Source: Acetobacterium sp965140355
Lineage (GTDB): Bacteria > Bacillota > Clostridia > Eubacteriales > Eubacteriaceae
DNA: 64,000 nucleotides
Assembly: GCA_965140355.1 (NCBI GenBank)
Contig: OZ223193.1
Span: 62,001-126,000, forward strand
Direction: 5' to 3'
The notes beneath the pieces were generated by a model. The model made no database searches. It was given only the letters and a program-made list of their open reading frames with translations, and was not told where the DNA came from. The translations under genes and the position numbers were made by a program. Below, piece by piece: positions 18,152 to 27,763 of the stretch. The stretch's first letter is position 1. Each line of letters starts with the position of its first letter.

Positions 18152-18171
18152 TAGTTAGAGTTCACTAACTA
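18152..18171. promoter_or_regulatory. Inverted repeat upstream of the importer operon
   Basis: TAGTTAG-AGTTCA-CTAACTA is a perfect 7-bp inverted repeat in the gap between the importer operon (start 18038) and arsR-2 (stop 18206). It differs from the TGATTAAGT-type sites, so it may be the operator of another regulator or part of the promoter. Evidence is the palindrome alone. Confidence 0.4.
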
Positions 18172-18205
18172 GTTGCGCAAATAAAAAGGCCTTTCGACCT
18201 TTCTG

Positions 18206-18595
18206 TTACTCGTTTTTTACACGACAATTCTTCTGTTCAGCGGGTTCGCATCCCCCGTGTCCTGGAGCACATGCTGTTTCTTCTATTTCCGATAATTTAA
18301 AAATTTCACTGGACAGGCGCTTTAAAACATCCCGGTTTACATGATAATGAACGTAATACCCCTTGCGCTCACCAGTTAATAGCCCTACCTCACGCAAAAC
18401 TTTTAAGTGCTGAGAAATAGCCGCCTCGGTAATTTTTAAACGGCGGGACAATGCCCTGACACAGTAATTATGCTGTAACAGTAATTCAATAATCTTCATT
18501 CGCGACTCATCAGCAATGGCCTTGAGAACATTTTGACTGTTCAATCGTTCAACTCCTCTATTATTGTTAGTATTATAATACCTTAATCGAATCAA
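18206..18595 (-). CDS. ArsR-family regulator with Cys-rich tail (ArsR-2)
   Basis: Winged-helix repressor. The recognition segment is LSRRLKITEAAISQHLKVLREVG-like text at about 53-75, and the wing is ERKGYYVHYHVN. The C-terminal tail has three Cys plus HGG (CAPGHGGCEP), suggesting metal sensing. It starts within site B (18589-18612), so it probably represses itself, and it diverges from the ABC-2 exporter genes, whose upstream region holds site C. The start codon at 18595 has a poor ribosome site; a start at an internal Met cannot be excluded. The family call is firm. Confidence 0.82.
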   Translation of the reverse strand: MIRLRYYNTNNNRGVERLNSQNVLKAIADESRMKIIELLLQHNYCVRALSRRLKITEAAISQHLKVLREVGLLTGERKGYYVHYHVNRDVLKRLSSEIFKLSEIEETACAPGHGGCEPAEQKNCRVKNE

Positions 18596-18612
18596 GTCAA
18601 TGCTTAATCAGA
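18589..18612. promoter_or_regulatory. Putative ArsR operator, site B
   Basis: GAATCAAGTCAATGCTTAAT and following CAGA match the pattern TGATTAAGT-N4-ACTTAATCA. It covers the annotated start of arsR-2, which fits autorepression. See sites at 11999 and 18698. Confidence 0.6.
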
Positions 18613-18697
18613 TAATTTGTTTTTTCTACTCAATCAGGTAATATATTTTTGCAAATTGGTAATGTTGGATTGACAAATTCTGTAATTCTATTTATAA

Positions 18698-18721
18698 TCT
18701 GATTAAGTATCGACTTATTCA
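18698..18721. promoter_or_regulatory. Putative ArsR operator, site C
   Basis: TCTGATTAAGTATCGACTTA and following bases carry the same two half sites with a 4-bp spacer. It ends immediately before the ribosome site AAGGAGG of the exporter ATPase gene, so binding would block its expression. Confidence 0.6.
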
Positions 18722-18737
18722 AAAAGGAGGAACACCT

Positions 18738-19706
18738 TTGAACATCATTGAAGTAAAAAATTTATGCAAGCAGTTTGATGATTTTAAAGCCGTGAAAAAC
18801 ATTGATTTTACTGTTACTGCTGGTGAGGTGTTCGGCTTTCTGGGGCCCAACGGTGCTGGAAAAACAACCACCATCAATATGTTGACTGGTCTGGCCAAAC
18901 CCACCTCCGGACAGATGACAATTGCCAATCAGGACGGGATCCACCAAATCAAAAAAGTACAGTCGCTGATTGGTATTGTTCCTGATGAGAGTAATCTCTA
19001 TGACGATCTCAGCGGTTTTGATAATCTGGTATTTTGCGCTTCCCTTTACGGAATACCCAAAGTAATTCGAGAAGAACGGGCTCGTCAGCTCTTAAAACAA
19101 TTTTCTCTGGATGATACCGGGACGCGACCATTCAAAGCCTATTCTAAAGGCATGAAACGAAAACTGACCATCGCCGCTGGCATCATCCATGAACCCGGAA
19201 TTCTATTTCTGGATGAACCTACCACAGGAATCGACGTTGAAAGTGCCCGACAGATTCGAAAAATGATCCAATCACTGAACCGTCAGGGCACCACTATTTT
19301 TATGACTACCCATTATATCGAAGATGCTGAACGGCTTTGTGACCGGATAGGTTTCATTGTGGATGGTCGTATTATTAAAATCAGTAGTGTAAAAGATTTG
19401 CTGGCTGAGGCAGAACAGTATCATCGTGTGGAATTCAGTTTTGAAAAAAAAATCACTTCAGCTCTTGACGCCGAACTAAACAACCGGTTTCCCTATCTGA
19501 CCATCCTGATCCATAACGAAAACAGCCTACGGCTACAATCTTATGACCCCATCCGACTGATGCCCTTAATGACATTTTTTGAGCAAAGCGGCAATACTGT
19601 AACCGAAGCAAAAATAATCCGGCCATCGTTGGAAGATGTATTTGTTACCATCACCGGAATTGAAATCCATAAACTGAAAAAAGAAAAAGGGGGGAAAAAG
19701 AAATGA
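18738..19706 (+). CDS. ABC-2 type exporter ATPase
   Basis: ATPase of the CcmA/drug-export class. Walker A GPNGAGKT is at 36-43, the signature AYSKGMKRKL replaces the common LSGGQ as often in this class, and Walker B ILFLDEPTTG follows. Strong ribosome site AAAGGAGG upstream. The permease follows with a 4-bp overlap. It is controlled, by position, by ArsR-2 and site C. The pair may export a toxic metal complex or cofactor product that balances the importer, but the substrate is unknown. Confidence 0.88.
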   Translation: MNIIEVKNLCKQFDDFKAVKNIDFTVTAGEVFGFLGPNGAGKTTTINMLTGLAKPTSGQMTIANQDGIHQIKKVQSLIGIVPDESNLYDDLSGFDNLVFCASLYGIPKVIREERARQLLKQFSLDDTGTRPFKAYSKGMKRKLTIAAGIIHEPGILFLDEPTTGIDVESARQIRKMIQSLNRQGTTIFMTTHYIEDAERLCDRIGFIVDGRIIKISSVKDLLAEAEQYHRVEFSFEKKITSALDAELNNRFPYLTILIHNENSLRLQSYDPIRLMPLMTFFEQSGNTVTEAKIIRPSLEDVFVTITGIEIHKLKKEKGGKKK

Positions 19707-20437
19707 ATCAATGGTTGGCATTTTATAGCATTCTATCCAAAGACATGAAAAACTACTATTTAAAACCTCCAAATATCAGTTGGGGCATTATTTTCCCGAT
19801 TTCCTGGACATTAATGTTTTTTATTAAGTCTTCGGGACCGGTGGATATCCGGGGAATCCTTCCCGGCGTCATGGCTCTTTCCGTTCTATTTGGCACCACC
19901 TCCATGCTGGCAGTAACCATTACCTTTGAACGCAAAAGCCGCTCCTTTGAACGACTGCTACTGGCTCCGATCAACCTGAAGGTACTTATGCTGGCCAAAA
20001 CAGCCGGTGCCATTCTGTTTGGCATTGTCAATGCTTTTATCCCCGTTCTGTTCGCTTCCTTTTTGGTCGATCTCTCAAACATCCACTGGGGAACTGCTTT
20101 CATTGCTGTCGTTCTGATCGCCATTACCTCTACTTTTTTAGGTCTCTTTATTGCGGTATCGGTCAACGAGGTTTTTGAAGCTCAGACTTTTTCAAACTTT
20201 TTCCGGTTTCCAATGATGTTCCTTTGCGGTCTGTTTATCCCGGTTGAAAATCTACCGTTTTTTCTCCAACCGCTCTCTTATATACTGCCACTAACTTATG
20301 GTGCCGACCTTCTTAATAATGCCATTAACGGCAACGGTGCCATTGAATTCTGGCTCAGCCTGAGTGTTCTTATTCTTTTTGCTCTGGCTCTTTTTATGAT
20401 CAGCCTACGCAATATTCAGAAACGATGGATTTATTAA
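19703..20437 (+). CDS. ABC-2 type exporter permease
   Basis: Membrane subunit of about six helices. The ABC2_membrane pattern includes GILPGVMALSVLFGTTSMLAV, ERKSRSFERLLLAPI and FSNFFRFPMMFLCGLFIPVENLP. The length of 244 residues is normal. It overlaps the ATPase by 4 bp and is followed by a terminator at 20455, so the exporter is a two-gene unit. Confidence 0.88.
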   Translation: MNQWLAFYSILSKDMKNYYLKPPNISWGIIFPISWTLMFFIKSSGPVDIRGILPGVMALSVLFGTTSMLAVTITFERKSRSFERLLLAPINLKVLMLAKTAGAILFGIVNAFIPVLFASFLVDLSNIHWGTAFIAVVLIAITSTFLGLFIAVSVNEVFEAQTFSNFFRFPMMFLCGLFIPVENLPFFLQPLSYILPLTYGADLLNNAINGNGAIEFWLSLSVLILFALALFMISLRNIQKRWIY

Positions 20438-20454
20438 TTTCTGTATTCAAAAAA

Positions 20455-20482
20455 GGACTCTAAACCTCATGTTTTGGAGTCC
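20455..20482 (+). terminator. Terminator after the ABC-2 exporter
   Basis: GGACTCTAAAC pairs with GTTTTGGAGTCC (one bulge) followed by GTTTTG. It lies 18 bp after the permease stop codon. Confidence 0.7.
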
Positions 20483-20764
20483 GTTTTGCACTATAATTCC
20501 CAGTCACAGGAGCTTTCAAATTGTTCTGATGTCAATTTTTCTCTTGATGAATTCTCCTACCGACTGCTTCCTGAGCAGTTATTCATCGGTCTTTCTCCTA
20601 TTTTGAGCATTGAAGCCGAACCAGATTTTTGTGCGCACTAATCCTCGGACGGGGGTATGATTCTCATATAGTTAGCGCAGTACTGTTTCGAATTTTTTGC
20701 TTTGTGTGAGTATTTCGTCCTTTTTCAGCCGAAATATGCAATTTAACCAAAATCCCCAATTTTC
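20483..20764. other. Interval without a supported gene
   Basis: About 280 bp. One plus-strand frame (about 20512-20640) reads openly with protein-like text (LDEFSYRLLPEQLF) and then stops, but it has no start or recognisable family. It may be a gene remnant. Confidence 0.25.
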
Positions 20765-21229
20765 CTATCCTTTTTTTATGCAAAATAACGCCATTTCAAC
20801 ATCACAAGGTCTAAATTCTGATAAAAAGACTTCACCATTTTCATCAAAATCATGGAATTTAATATTTTTCTGATTTAGATTATTCGCTGTATCCTTTAAG
20901 AATTTTACATACTCCGTCAAGTACTTTTCTGTATTTTCTTTTGAATCGATAATATATCCATCATCACGTAGTTTTAAAGATGTTATCTTTTGAACTTGAG
21001 TAAAATTACCCACGACTCTAGAATCAATTATTCCATACTTATTTGGATAAATAAATCTTATTATAGCAGATGCGGTTGGGATTCTTACTCCACCTATCTT
21101 GAATGCTTTAAAATCTTCTTTGACAAAAGCATTAAATAACATTCTTTCAGTATCTTCTGACCACTTTTCAAGTACATTTTTACTTAACCTTTTGGCTCTG
21201 CCACCTTGTGAAGATATTTTCCAATAAAC
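20765..21229 (-). pseudogene. Hypothetical protein truncated by IS66
   Basis: A frame running from the IS66 border at 21229 to the stop at 20765 is open throughout. ATG at 21142 (MLFNAFVKEDF) is only an internal Met, since VYWKISSQGGRAKRL precedes it in frame. So the N-terminus has been lost to the IS. The segment GGVRIPTASAIIRFIYPNKYG resembles helix-hairpin-helix-containing hypothetical proteins, weakly. I do not know the function. A short frame beyond the IS (23773-23973) may or may not be the missing part. Confidence 0.55.
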
Positions 21230-21292
21230 GTAAGTGCCTCAAAAGATGACGTATAGCAAGGCTGATCCAAACCTGCTATACTGAGGTCATCA

Positions 21293-22916
21293 TTATTTGA
21301 GGCGCTTTTTGTAGTTATGAGTGAGTCTGCAAACCTCGGGCAATTCCTGAGACCATGGCAGGTATTTTTCAAGAACTTCCGGCTGGTTCAGATAATCACT
21401 GTTGGGGATTTCTGTCAGAAGGTAATTCAGATATTCGTAGACATCAAGCTCATTGGCGCGGGCGGATTCCACCAGGGTGTAGAGAACGGCGTTGGCGGTT
21501 GCACCTTTGGGAGAATCGGCAAAAAGCCAGGCACGTCGCCCTGTCGCAAAAGGCCTGATGCTGGCCTCACAGAGATTATTGGAGATGGGAAGACGTCTGT
21601 CTTTCAGAAAGGTTTCCAGATAATTTTTCTGGTTTCTGGAATAATTCAGGGCCGCTGTGAGCTTTTCATTGGTTGTTGGAATAGCCGCCGTTTCGTCAAC
21701 CCACGACCAAAAGGCATCCAGAATGGGGCGTGACCGTTCCTGACGCTGTTCTCTGATTTCCTCATAGGAAAGATCCTTTATTTCATTTTCAACTTTAAAA
21801 AGCAGGTCGATATACGCCCGTCCTTCGGCCCCCTTTGAACCCGAGATTTCTTTCCCATTGCTGGTCAGGGGGATACTATCGATATAGTATCGACGACAGT
21901 GGGACCAACATAAGTTACGCCGGATATTTTCCACTTTATCATAGCCAGTGTACGCATCCGTCGTTAAATAACCCTGGAACCCAGAAAGCAGCTGCCTGGC
22001 AATTTCCCTTTTGCGACTGGATGAGTAATGGAATAAAACGGCCTGGATATGCTCGCATGCCCCACTCCGGATTACCCACATATAGGAATCGCTGCTGGCT
22101 TTTTTACCATCCTCCCGGTTACATTGCATCCGTGTTTCATCCATATGCAGCACCTCACAGGAAAGCAGTTCGGCATGAATACGTTCGTAAACCGGGGTCA
22201 GCCATTCTTCGCTGCAGCGGTTTGTCCAATTGGCCATATTTGATCGGGATAGAATCAGCCCCAATCGGTACCAGTCTTTTTCCTGACGGGCAAAAGGCAT
22301 CCCCATAGCGAATTTCTGATACATGACCTGGGCCACCAGTGATGGCGTGGCAATGGAATGTGAGAGTACCGGCACCGGTACGGCAGCTTTCTGAAAATGA
22401 TCCTTCGGATTCTCACTACCTTCTTTTTCGCACCGGGTGCATTTGGCAATCTGCTGGACAATCTGCTTTACCTTCAGCTTGGCCGGTTCATAAGTCACTT
22501 CGGTTCGGACAATTCGTTTGCCGATGATCATCAGATCCTCACCACATTTGGAGCAGACCTCATCGTCAGGAATAATATACTCTTCGATCTCTTTTGGAAG
22601 ACCGGTCAGCATTTCCTGCCGGACTCCAGGTTGACGGGCTTTGCGGGTATGACTGGGTACTGTGATTTTCTGCTGTTCGTTAAACAGTTCTTTGGCAAGT
22701 GCCTCGGTTGATTCAAACAAAGACAATTGTCCATCCAGTTTTTTTTGTTGTTTCGGTGGAGGGGCCGAACAGTTTCTTTCTGGCCTGCAGAAGTGCCTGC
22801 ACCATATTTTCAATCCGGATATTCTGTTTGGCAATAATTTCGTCTTTGGCTGCCAGTTCTTCTTTCTGTTTTTCCACCAGTGCCCGGAGCATCAGCAGTT
22901 CTTCCTGTCCTGTCAT
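21293..22916 (-). pseudogene. tnpC: IS66 transposase TnpC with a +1 shift at an A8 run
   Basis: IS66-family transposase (DDE). The N-terminal coiled-coil part begins at 22916 (MTGQEELLMLRALVEKQKEE) and the frame breaks at an A8 run (plus-strand T8, 22739-22746). The remaining 500 residues, with a CSKCGEDL zinc finger, HMDETRMQC and SNNLCEASIRPFATGRRAW, continue in another frame to 21293. Removing one A restores a full-length protein. It is either a slip mutation or a site where transcriptional slippage yields some full-length product. Confidence 0.85.
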
Positions 22917-22974
22917 CGGTATCCATTCCTTTGCTTTTTATTGGTATTATTATACCATTTTCAGTGCCAGAACG

Positions 22975-23355
22975 CTACTGTTTAAAACAGCTGTTCTCAA
23001 GAGTCATCGCCACTGGCTGGAGGGCTTTTTTCTGTTCAATTTCAAGTCCCTGAAGTAGCCACTGCAGCTGCTGGCCGGTTATTTCTCTGACCTCCGATGG
23101 GGTTTTCGGCCACTGGAATTTCATGCCGTTGAGCAGCTTCTTGCTGGCCAGAATAAACCCGTTGCCGTCGTAACGTAAAACTTTAAGGGCATTTCTTTTC
23201 CGGTTGCAGAAGATAAAGGCACATGCGTCCGAAAATGGATCCAGCTTGAACTCCATGTTGACAACCATGGCCAGTCCATCCATCTGTTTTCTGAAGTCGG
23301 TGGCACCACAGGCAATGTAAATATGGGTTGTGCCTCTGATAAACCGATCCATCAT
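22975..23355 (-). CDS. tnpB: IS66 accessory protein TnpB
   Basis: IS66 Orf2-like protein. THIYIACGATDFRKQMDGLA near the N-terminus and FIFCNRKRNALKVLRYDGNG are the family signature, and 126 residues is the normal length. It overlaps tnpA by 4 bp and precedes tnpC by 58 bp. The protein is needed for transposition of this family together with TnpA and TnpC. Confidence 0.92.
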   Translation of the reverse strand: MMDRFIRGTTHIYIACGATDFRKQMDGLAMVVNMEFKLDPFSDACAFIFCNRKRNALKVLRYDGNGFILASKKLLNGMKFQWPKTPSEVREITGQQLQWLLQGLEIEQKKALQPVAMTLENSCFKQ

Positions 23356-23681
23356 GACTGTGAAAACTGACGGATAAACTGCGTTGCCAGAGAGATATCA
23401 CGTTGATCCGTAAGAACCATCTCAAAACCCCGCCAGCGGATAATTAGTCCCGCTTCCGTTATTCGATCATCAGACGCTGCCGGCATTTGCAGTTTTGCAA
23501 ACAGTGGTGATTCGGTATTTTTCTCGATCTCGTCCATCTTTTCTTTTCGGATCCGCTGTTTCCAATAATAGAAGGTGTGTTTGCTGATCTGCTTTTCGGC
23601 ACACCAGGTGTCGACAGTCATTCCGCTGGTTGCCTGTTCTTCGAAACGCTCTTCCCACAGCTGTCTTTTTGATTCGTCCAT
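23352..23681 (-). CDS. tnpA: IS66 accessory protein TnpA
   Basis: First ORF of IS66. The helix-turn-helix segment WEERFEEQATSGMTVDTWCA and KQISKHTFYYWKQRIRKEK is characteristic. The 109-residue length is typical. It is the promoter-proximal gene of the element, 86 bp inside the right inverted repeat. Confidence 0.88.
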   Translation of the reverse strand: MDESKRQLWEERFEEQATSGMTVDTWCAEKQISKHTFYYWKQRIRKEKMDEIEKNTESPLFAKLQMPAASDDRITEAGLIIRWRGFEMVLTDQRDISLATQFIRQFSQS

Positions 23682-23772
23682 TATATCTAAACCTCCTGAA
23701 TCTCTTTTCAGGTTAGTTTACACTAATTGGATCGGATTTTCACTACGCCATCTTATGAAGCACTTACTATAA

Positions 23773-23973
23773 TTATTCTGTAAAATCATTAAAAACGCTA
23801 TACACAATTTTCTCAAATCTTCGTAAATTTATCGCTTTGGCAGCAGGTATTTTGGCATATATTCCCTTTGCAACTACCTCAGCAATATTTTCTGTTGCCT
23901 TAATATTCAATTCCAAATCAACAGCATCATATAAATATAACTCCCTAAGTTCGATATACCTCAAATAATCCAC
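23773..23973 (-). CDS. Small hypothetical ORF beside IS66
   Basis: 66 codons ending in TAA only 5 bp from the IS66 end. The text YLRYIELRELYLYDAVDLEL looks protein-like with helices, but no family is recognised. It may be a fragment of the gene truncated at 20765-21229 or the end of an unrelated gene. Confidence 0.35.
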   Translation of the reverse strand: MDYLRYIELRELYLYDAVDLELNIKATENIAEVVAKGIYAKIPAAKAINLRRFEKIVYSVFNDFTE

Positions 23974-24411
23974 AAAATCACCCCTATTCTAATCACAGCC
24001 AGATAGCCATTATTTCTTCCGGAGTTGTGTAATGCTACAGAAGCTCTTTAGATCTCATTCCAAAGATAAGAGCTGGTTAAATTTAAGTTTTATGGTTGTT
24101 GACGAAAAGATGTATGGTGTGTGGTGAAAACCGGTATGCTTTCATTGGCGTAAATCGGTATGGCTTATTTACCATTTGCATTTACACTTCGCTTCTCCAA
24201 TTGGTGTTTAATAAATATAAAATAAGATTCAAATAATTTTTAAAAAATCGCTACATAATATTTATCTCTGAATTACAAATTTTCTTATGATTAATTATTG
24301 CTATTTGCTGCGTTTAGTTTACTATTTTTATCCTATGACTCTTTTGACTCTACCAATACCTTGTTTACCTTCGAAAAATGCACACCTGTATAAAATTGTA
24401 CTATTAAAATT
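23974..24411. other. Interval without a supported gene; possible IS21-type end
   Basis: About 440 bp, AT-rich. GTTGTTGACGAAAAGATG (about 24097) followed by repeated CCGGTATGC / TCGGTATGG words (24133-24166) is reminiscent of the multi-repeat termini of IS21-type elements, but no istA or istB is present. A weak call. Confidence 0.2.
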
Positions 24412-26736
24412 TTATCGCTCAAACATATAACAGATTTCATCATAATCTGATTTCCAATCTGACCTATATTCATCATTATCTTCCGCTGCAAATTGCTCTC
24501 GCTCAACAGAATTAATTGCATTTTCAAAGTCTATATCTTGTATAATTGAGTCTATATTAAACGACTTAATTTCTAATTGCAGATCATCATTAAATAAGCC
24601 AATTTCACTATAAAGATAATCTTCAATATCTTCTTCTGTTTTGTTTATTGAACTCTTTTTCAATGCTTCTTCGTCTAAGTCACCATGTTCATCTTCAAAT
24701 TCTAAAATCCTATCGGATATAATGTTATATAAGTTTTCTTCAGCTTTTTCTTTTGCAACGACACTAAGTTTTTCCACAATGTAATCATGAAAAACTTCCA
24801 TAACATCACTATACTCTTCACAATTGGAAAATCCCAATTCATCTAAGGCATTAGTATAGAGGTCTGATATTTTTTCAAATTGCTCATATTCAACGGGCCT
24901 CAGGAAGTAGTACATTATATTTGAATTTAATAATATTCCCTCAATATGATAGAACTGAATAAACGTTGCTGATATTAATTTGCAAATTATATCAGAGTAG
25001 TCATCCACTTCGATTATTTGATATACATGTAAATGTTCTGATGAAAATTTCAGGTTTTTTTCTAAACTCGAATCATATATTTTATTATCTATCACAATTT
25101 TGACAAAGTAAAAAAAAGGAGAATTATATAAGCATTCCATTCTTAACAACTCACCAGAAAATAAGAGTTTCATTAATAACTGTTTCGATTCTTCAGTTTT
25201 TGTTACCTTCAGAATTTGTTCAATATAGGTAGCGGTAATAATAATATTAATTTATTCATTTACATTTGCGAAGATATCAGCATTAACAAAATCATTAATA
25301 GAAGGATTTATAGCTGCAACTTTAATTTTCCCTCTTTCTTCAGTAAATCTAAGTAGTGAATCTCCAAGTCTATTAATTACATTTCTAAAAGTATTAATGG
25401 ATGTATCTATACTTAATTCTTTTCTAATTCTTTTATTGAAGGATTTTTCCAGAATGGATATATCTACGCCCGTATTTGTAAGCGTATATAGTGTATTTAT
25501 TAATACTCTATCTGGCTCGCTCAATCGATTCCTAAATTCATCTCGCCAAACATCTTCTGGGTTATCTAATTTAGTGATTATATATTCAAAATATTTATTT
25601 GAAAGAACTTTCTTATAACTATTTTCCATGGTTACATATTCAATTATTCTTGGATTATAATTTTTGTGCCTAATAATCCTAAAGTAATTTTTGTTATTTT
25701 TTATCTGAAGGATGTATTCCTTTGGCAAGTTATTAAAATATATATGATTATATACTATTTTCGCTTTTTCCAAATCCGACATTTTGTCAAGGTCAATTAG
25801 ATATTCATTGCATCTATTTTCATCCATCAAAGCTTTAAAGTTTATATAAGTTTGAACTGCTTCATTAATTATAGTATTTCGACTATTTAGTATGATTTTC
25901 TTATTGGGATTTTTTTTGACATATGAAAGAAGTGTTTTCAATTCATTAGGTTGGCTATCTTTTATTTTTAAATAATGCTGTCCTAGAAAATCATCTAATA
26001 AAATAATTTCTTTTTTATTTGGGTCAATTGATAGAGCATTTTTTATACTTGAAATATCATTATCCGACGTATATCTTACGGCATATCCTTCATTTGCATA
26101 ATATAAAAGCAACATCTTTGAAATAGTACTTTTACCAACGCCGGGAGCGCCGACGAGTATAATAATACCATTTTCCTGTAGCTTCTTCTTTGCTTGAAAA
26201 TATGTATTTGTTTGCACGAATAGAGAAGTTTCTTTTTCTATATCACATATTAATTCTTCGCAATCAATAAATACATTTTTATTATTCAGTAGGGATAAAA
26301 TCGAGGACGAACACAACCAAAGTTTATAGTGCTTATTAATTATGTCAATATTCTCATGTTCAGATAAATAATCGTCAATTTCAATACTGTCAATTATGTA
26401 AGAACAATCCTCCATATAGTCTTGAAAAAGCAAGAATATCTCATTTTTATGCCTTTTAGTTAACTTCAAGCCAGAACAAATATAATAATGTTTCGGGCAG
26501 AGCTTTTGAACTTTAGGCACTTCAATTTTTAAAGAACGTATTAAATCGCTATATTTACTGTTAATATAATGTTTAACTTGGATTATTATATCTGGGTCTT
26601 TTTTAGAGTCACAAATATCTACTCCACCATCTGGCCCTTTGGGAAATATATAAAGGGAGCAACCAAGTTTAGCCTGCATAATATCTTTGCATAGCAGCTC
26701 AAACTCATAGTCATTTAAATTTGCTAAATTGAACAT
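24412..26736 (-). pseudogene. REase-nSTAND3 NTPase defence-type gene with one in-frame stop
   Basis: Two long frames (26736-25252 and 25173-24412) are in the same phase, and the 78 bp between them hold no other stop, so this is one gene of about 774 codons broken by a single TAA at 25252-25254. The second ATG (25173) has no ribosome site. Residues 1-120 form a Mrr-like endonuclease domain (GPDGGVDI 34-41, IQVKHY 52-57). Residues 175-480 are a STAND-type NTPase (GAPGVGKST 196-204, LLDDF 246-250, RNTIINEA). INPSINDF lies just before the stop and matches the hinge to a C-terminal sensor, here the acidic helical 253-residue part. Such fusions are candidate anti-phage sensors. Confidence 0.72.
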
Positions 26737-27098
26737 CTAATACAAGCTCCTTTTATAATGAAAATCATAGTGAATACTAAATTTTCATTTGATTTTTTAT
26801 TTACTATAATCTATCTAGCTGCTGTGGATTAGTGTGAGCTCCTATGACATCTTTCGCTAATTGTTTCGCAAAGGCTCTAACCACAGCTTTATGTTCAGTT
26901 AATGAGTTAGATAACGCATGTGAATATTTCGGTCTCAAGAACCAGACTGTCCGGAAGGTTGTTTCCAATAGTTCCGGCAAGGAACCGTTTAGTTATTTCT
27001 TACTTAGATTCTATACCATAGATTTGCCGCATAGAGGGATGGATTGTCAACACATTCCTAGTCAACTTAGTGGGCTTCATGGAGCACAAATAAGTTGT
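26737..27098. other. Interval with a small gene-end remnant
   Basis: No intact gene. On the minus strand about 26815-26930 reads as a C-terminus (KAVVRAFAKQLAKDVIGAH and on) ending in TAG, without a start and out of frame with the text before it. It is probably a remnant of a lost coding sequence. A plus-strand 87-codon frame here (26844-27107) looks like a shadow. Confidence 0.3.
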
Positions 27099-27722
27099 CT
27101 AGATTAATGCAACCTCTCCATTATCATAAGGGCAGCCTTTATTGCTCAAGGAACGTTTGATATTAAAGGTTTCAATAACACCGTCGATCACATTATTTTT
27201 AAATTCACTTCCCCGGTCAGTATGGAAAATTGAAATCTGATCCAACCGGTATCTGATCCTGGCAAAAGCTTCATAAACCAGCTGTGCGGTTTTGTTTGGC
27301 CCGGCGCTGTATCCGATAATTTCCCGATTGTAAAGATCGACGATCAGGCAAACATAGTTCCATTTTCCACCAACCCGAACATAAGTCAGATCACTGACCG
27401 CCACTTCCAGTGGTGCCCGTCCATTAAATTCCCGGTTCACTTCATTGGGGACTGGATCCTGATTAACTGGTTGTTTATGGACTTTGTATTGGGCGACGGT
27501 ATAATTCGAAACGAGGCCATTCTCCCGCATAATGCGACCAATCCGTCTTCGGGAAGCAACAATCCCTTTGGCTTCAAGTTGATGTTTGATTTTACGGGTT
27601 CCATAATTCTTGCGGCTCATTTTGAAAATTTCAATCACGTCCGCAATAATCGGATCGACATCATTTGTCTTTTTTGAAATGTAGTAATAGGTGCTTTTGG
27701 AGATATTCAGGACTCTGCACAT
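27099..27722 (-). pseudogene. IS3-family transposase OrfB, C-terminally truncated
   Basis: Integrase-core transposase. HTH_21-like region (YGTRKIKHQLEAKGIVASRR), then rve core with AVSDLTYVRVGGKWNYVCLI (first Asp) and FHTDRGSEF (second Asp). The sequence ends in KGCPYDNGEVALI where intact relatives go on for about 60 residues with the catalytic Glu. The element is therefore unable to move by itself. It would be made as an OrfAB fusion by frameshifting in intact copies. Confidence 0.82.
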
Positions 27723-27763
27723 TGCTGATACCGAGTAGCGATCTTGATTGGCTCGAATAACGT

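Larger units (their letters stand above)
21230..23767 (-). mobile_element. IS66-family insertion sequence
   Basis: Terminal inverted repeats GTAAGTGCCTCAAAAGATGA at 21230 and, on the other strand, GTAAGTGCTTCATAAGATGG at 23767 match in 17 of 20 positions. Inside are tnpA, tnpB and tnpC in the standard order on the minus strand. The flanking 8-mers (CAATAAAC and TATAATTA) are not a target duplication, so one flank was probably lost by deletion or recombination. Confidence 0.9.

Noticed and set aside
21222..23775. 8-bp target duplication of IS66
   Set aside because: CAATAAAC and TATAATTA do not match, so no duplication is claimed.
24412..25173. Separate 253-residue gene downstream of the nSTAND3 gene
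   Set aside because: Same phase, no ribosome site and no second stop between, so it is better read as the C-terminal half of the same gene.
26844..27107. 87-codon plus-strand frame as a gene
   Set aside because: No ribosome site or recognisable domain; part of it is opposite a better protein-like minus-strand remnant.
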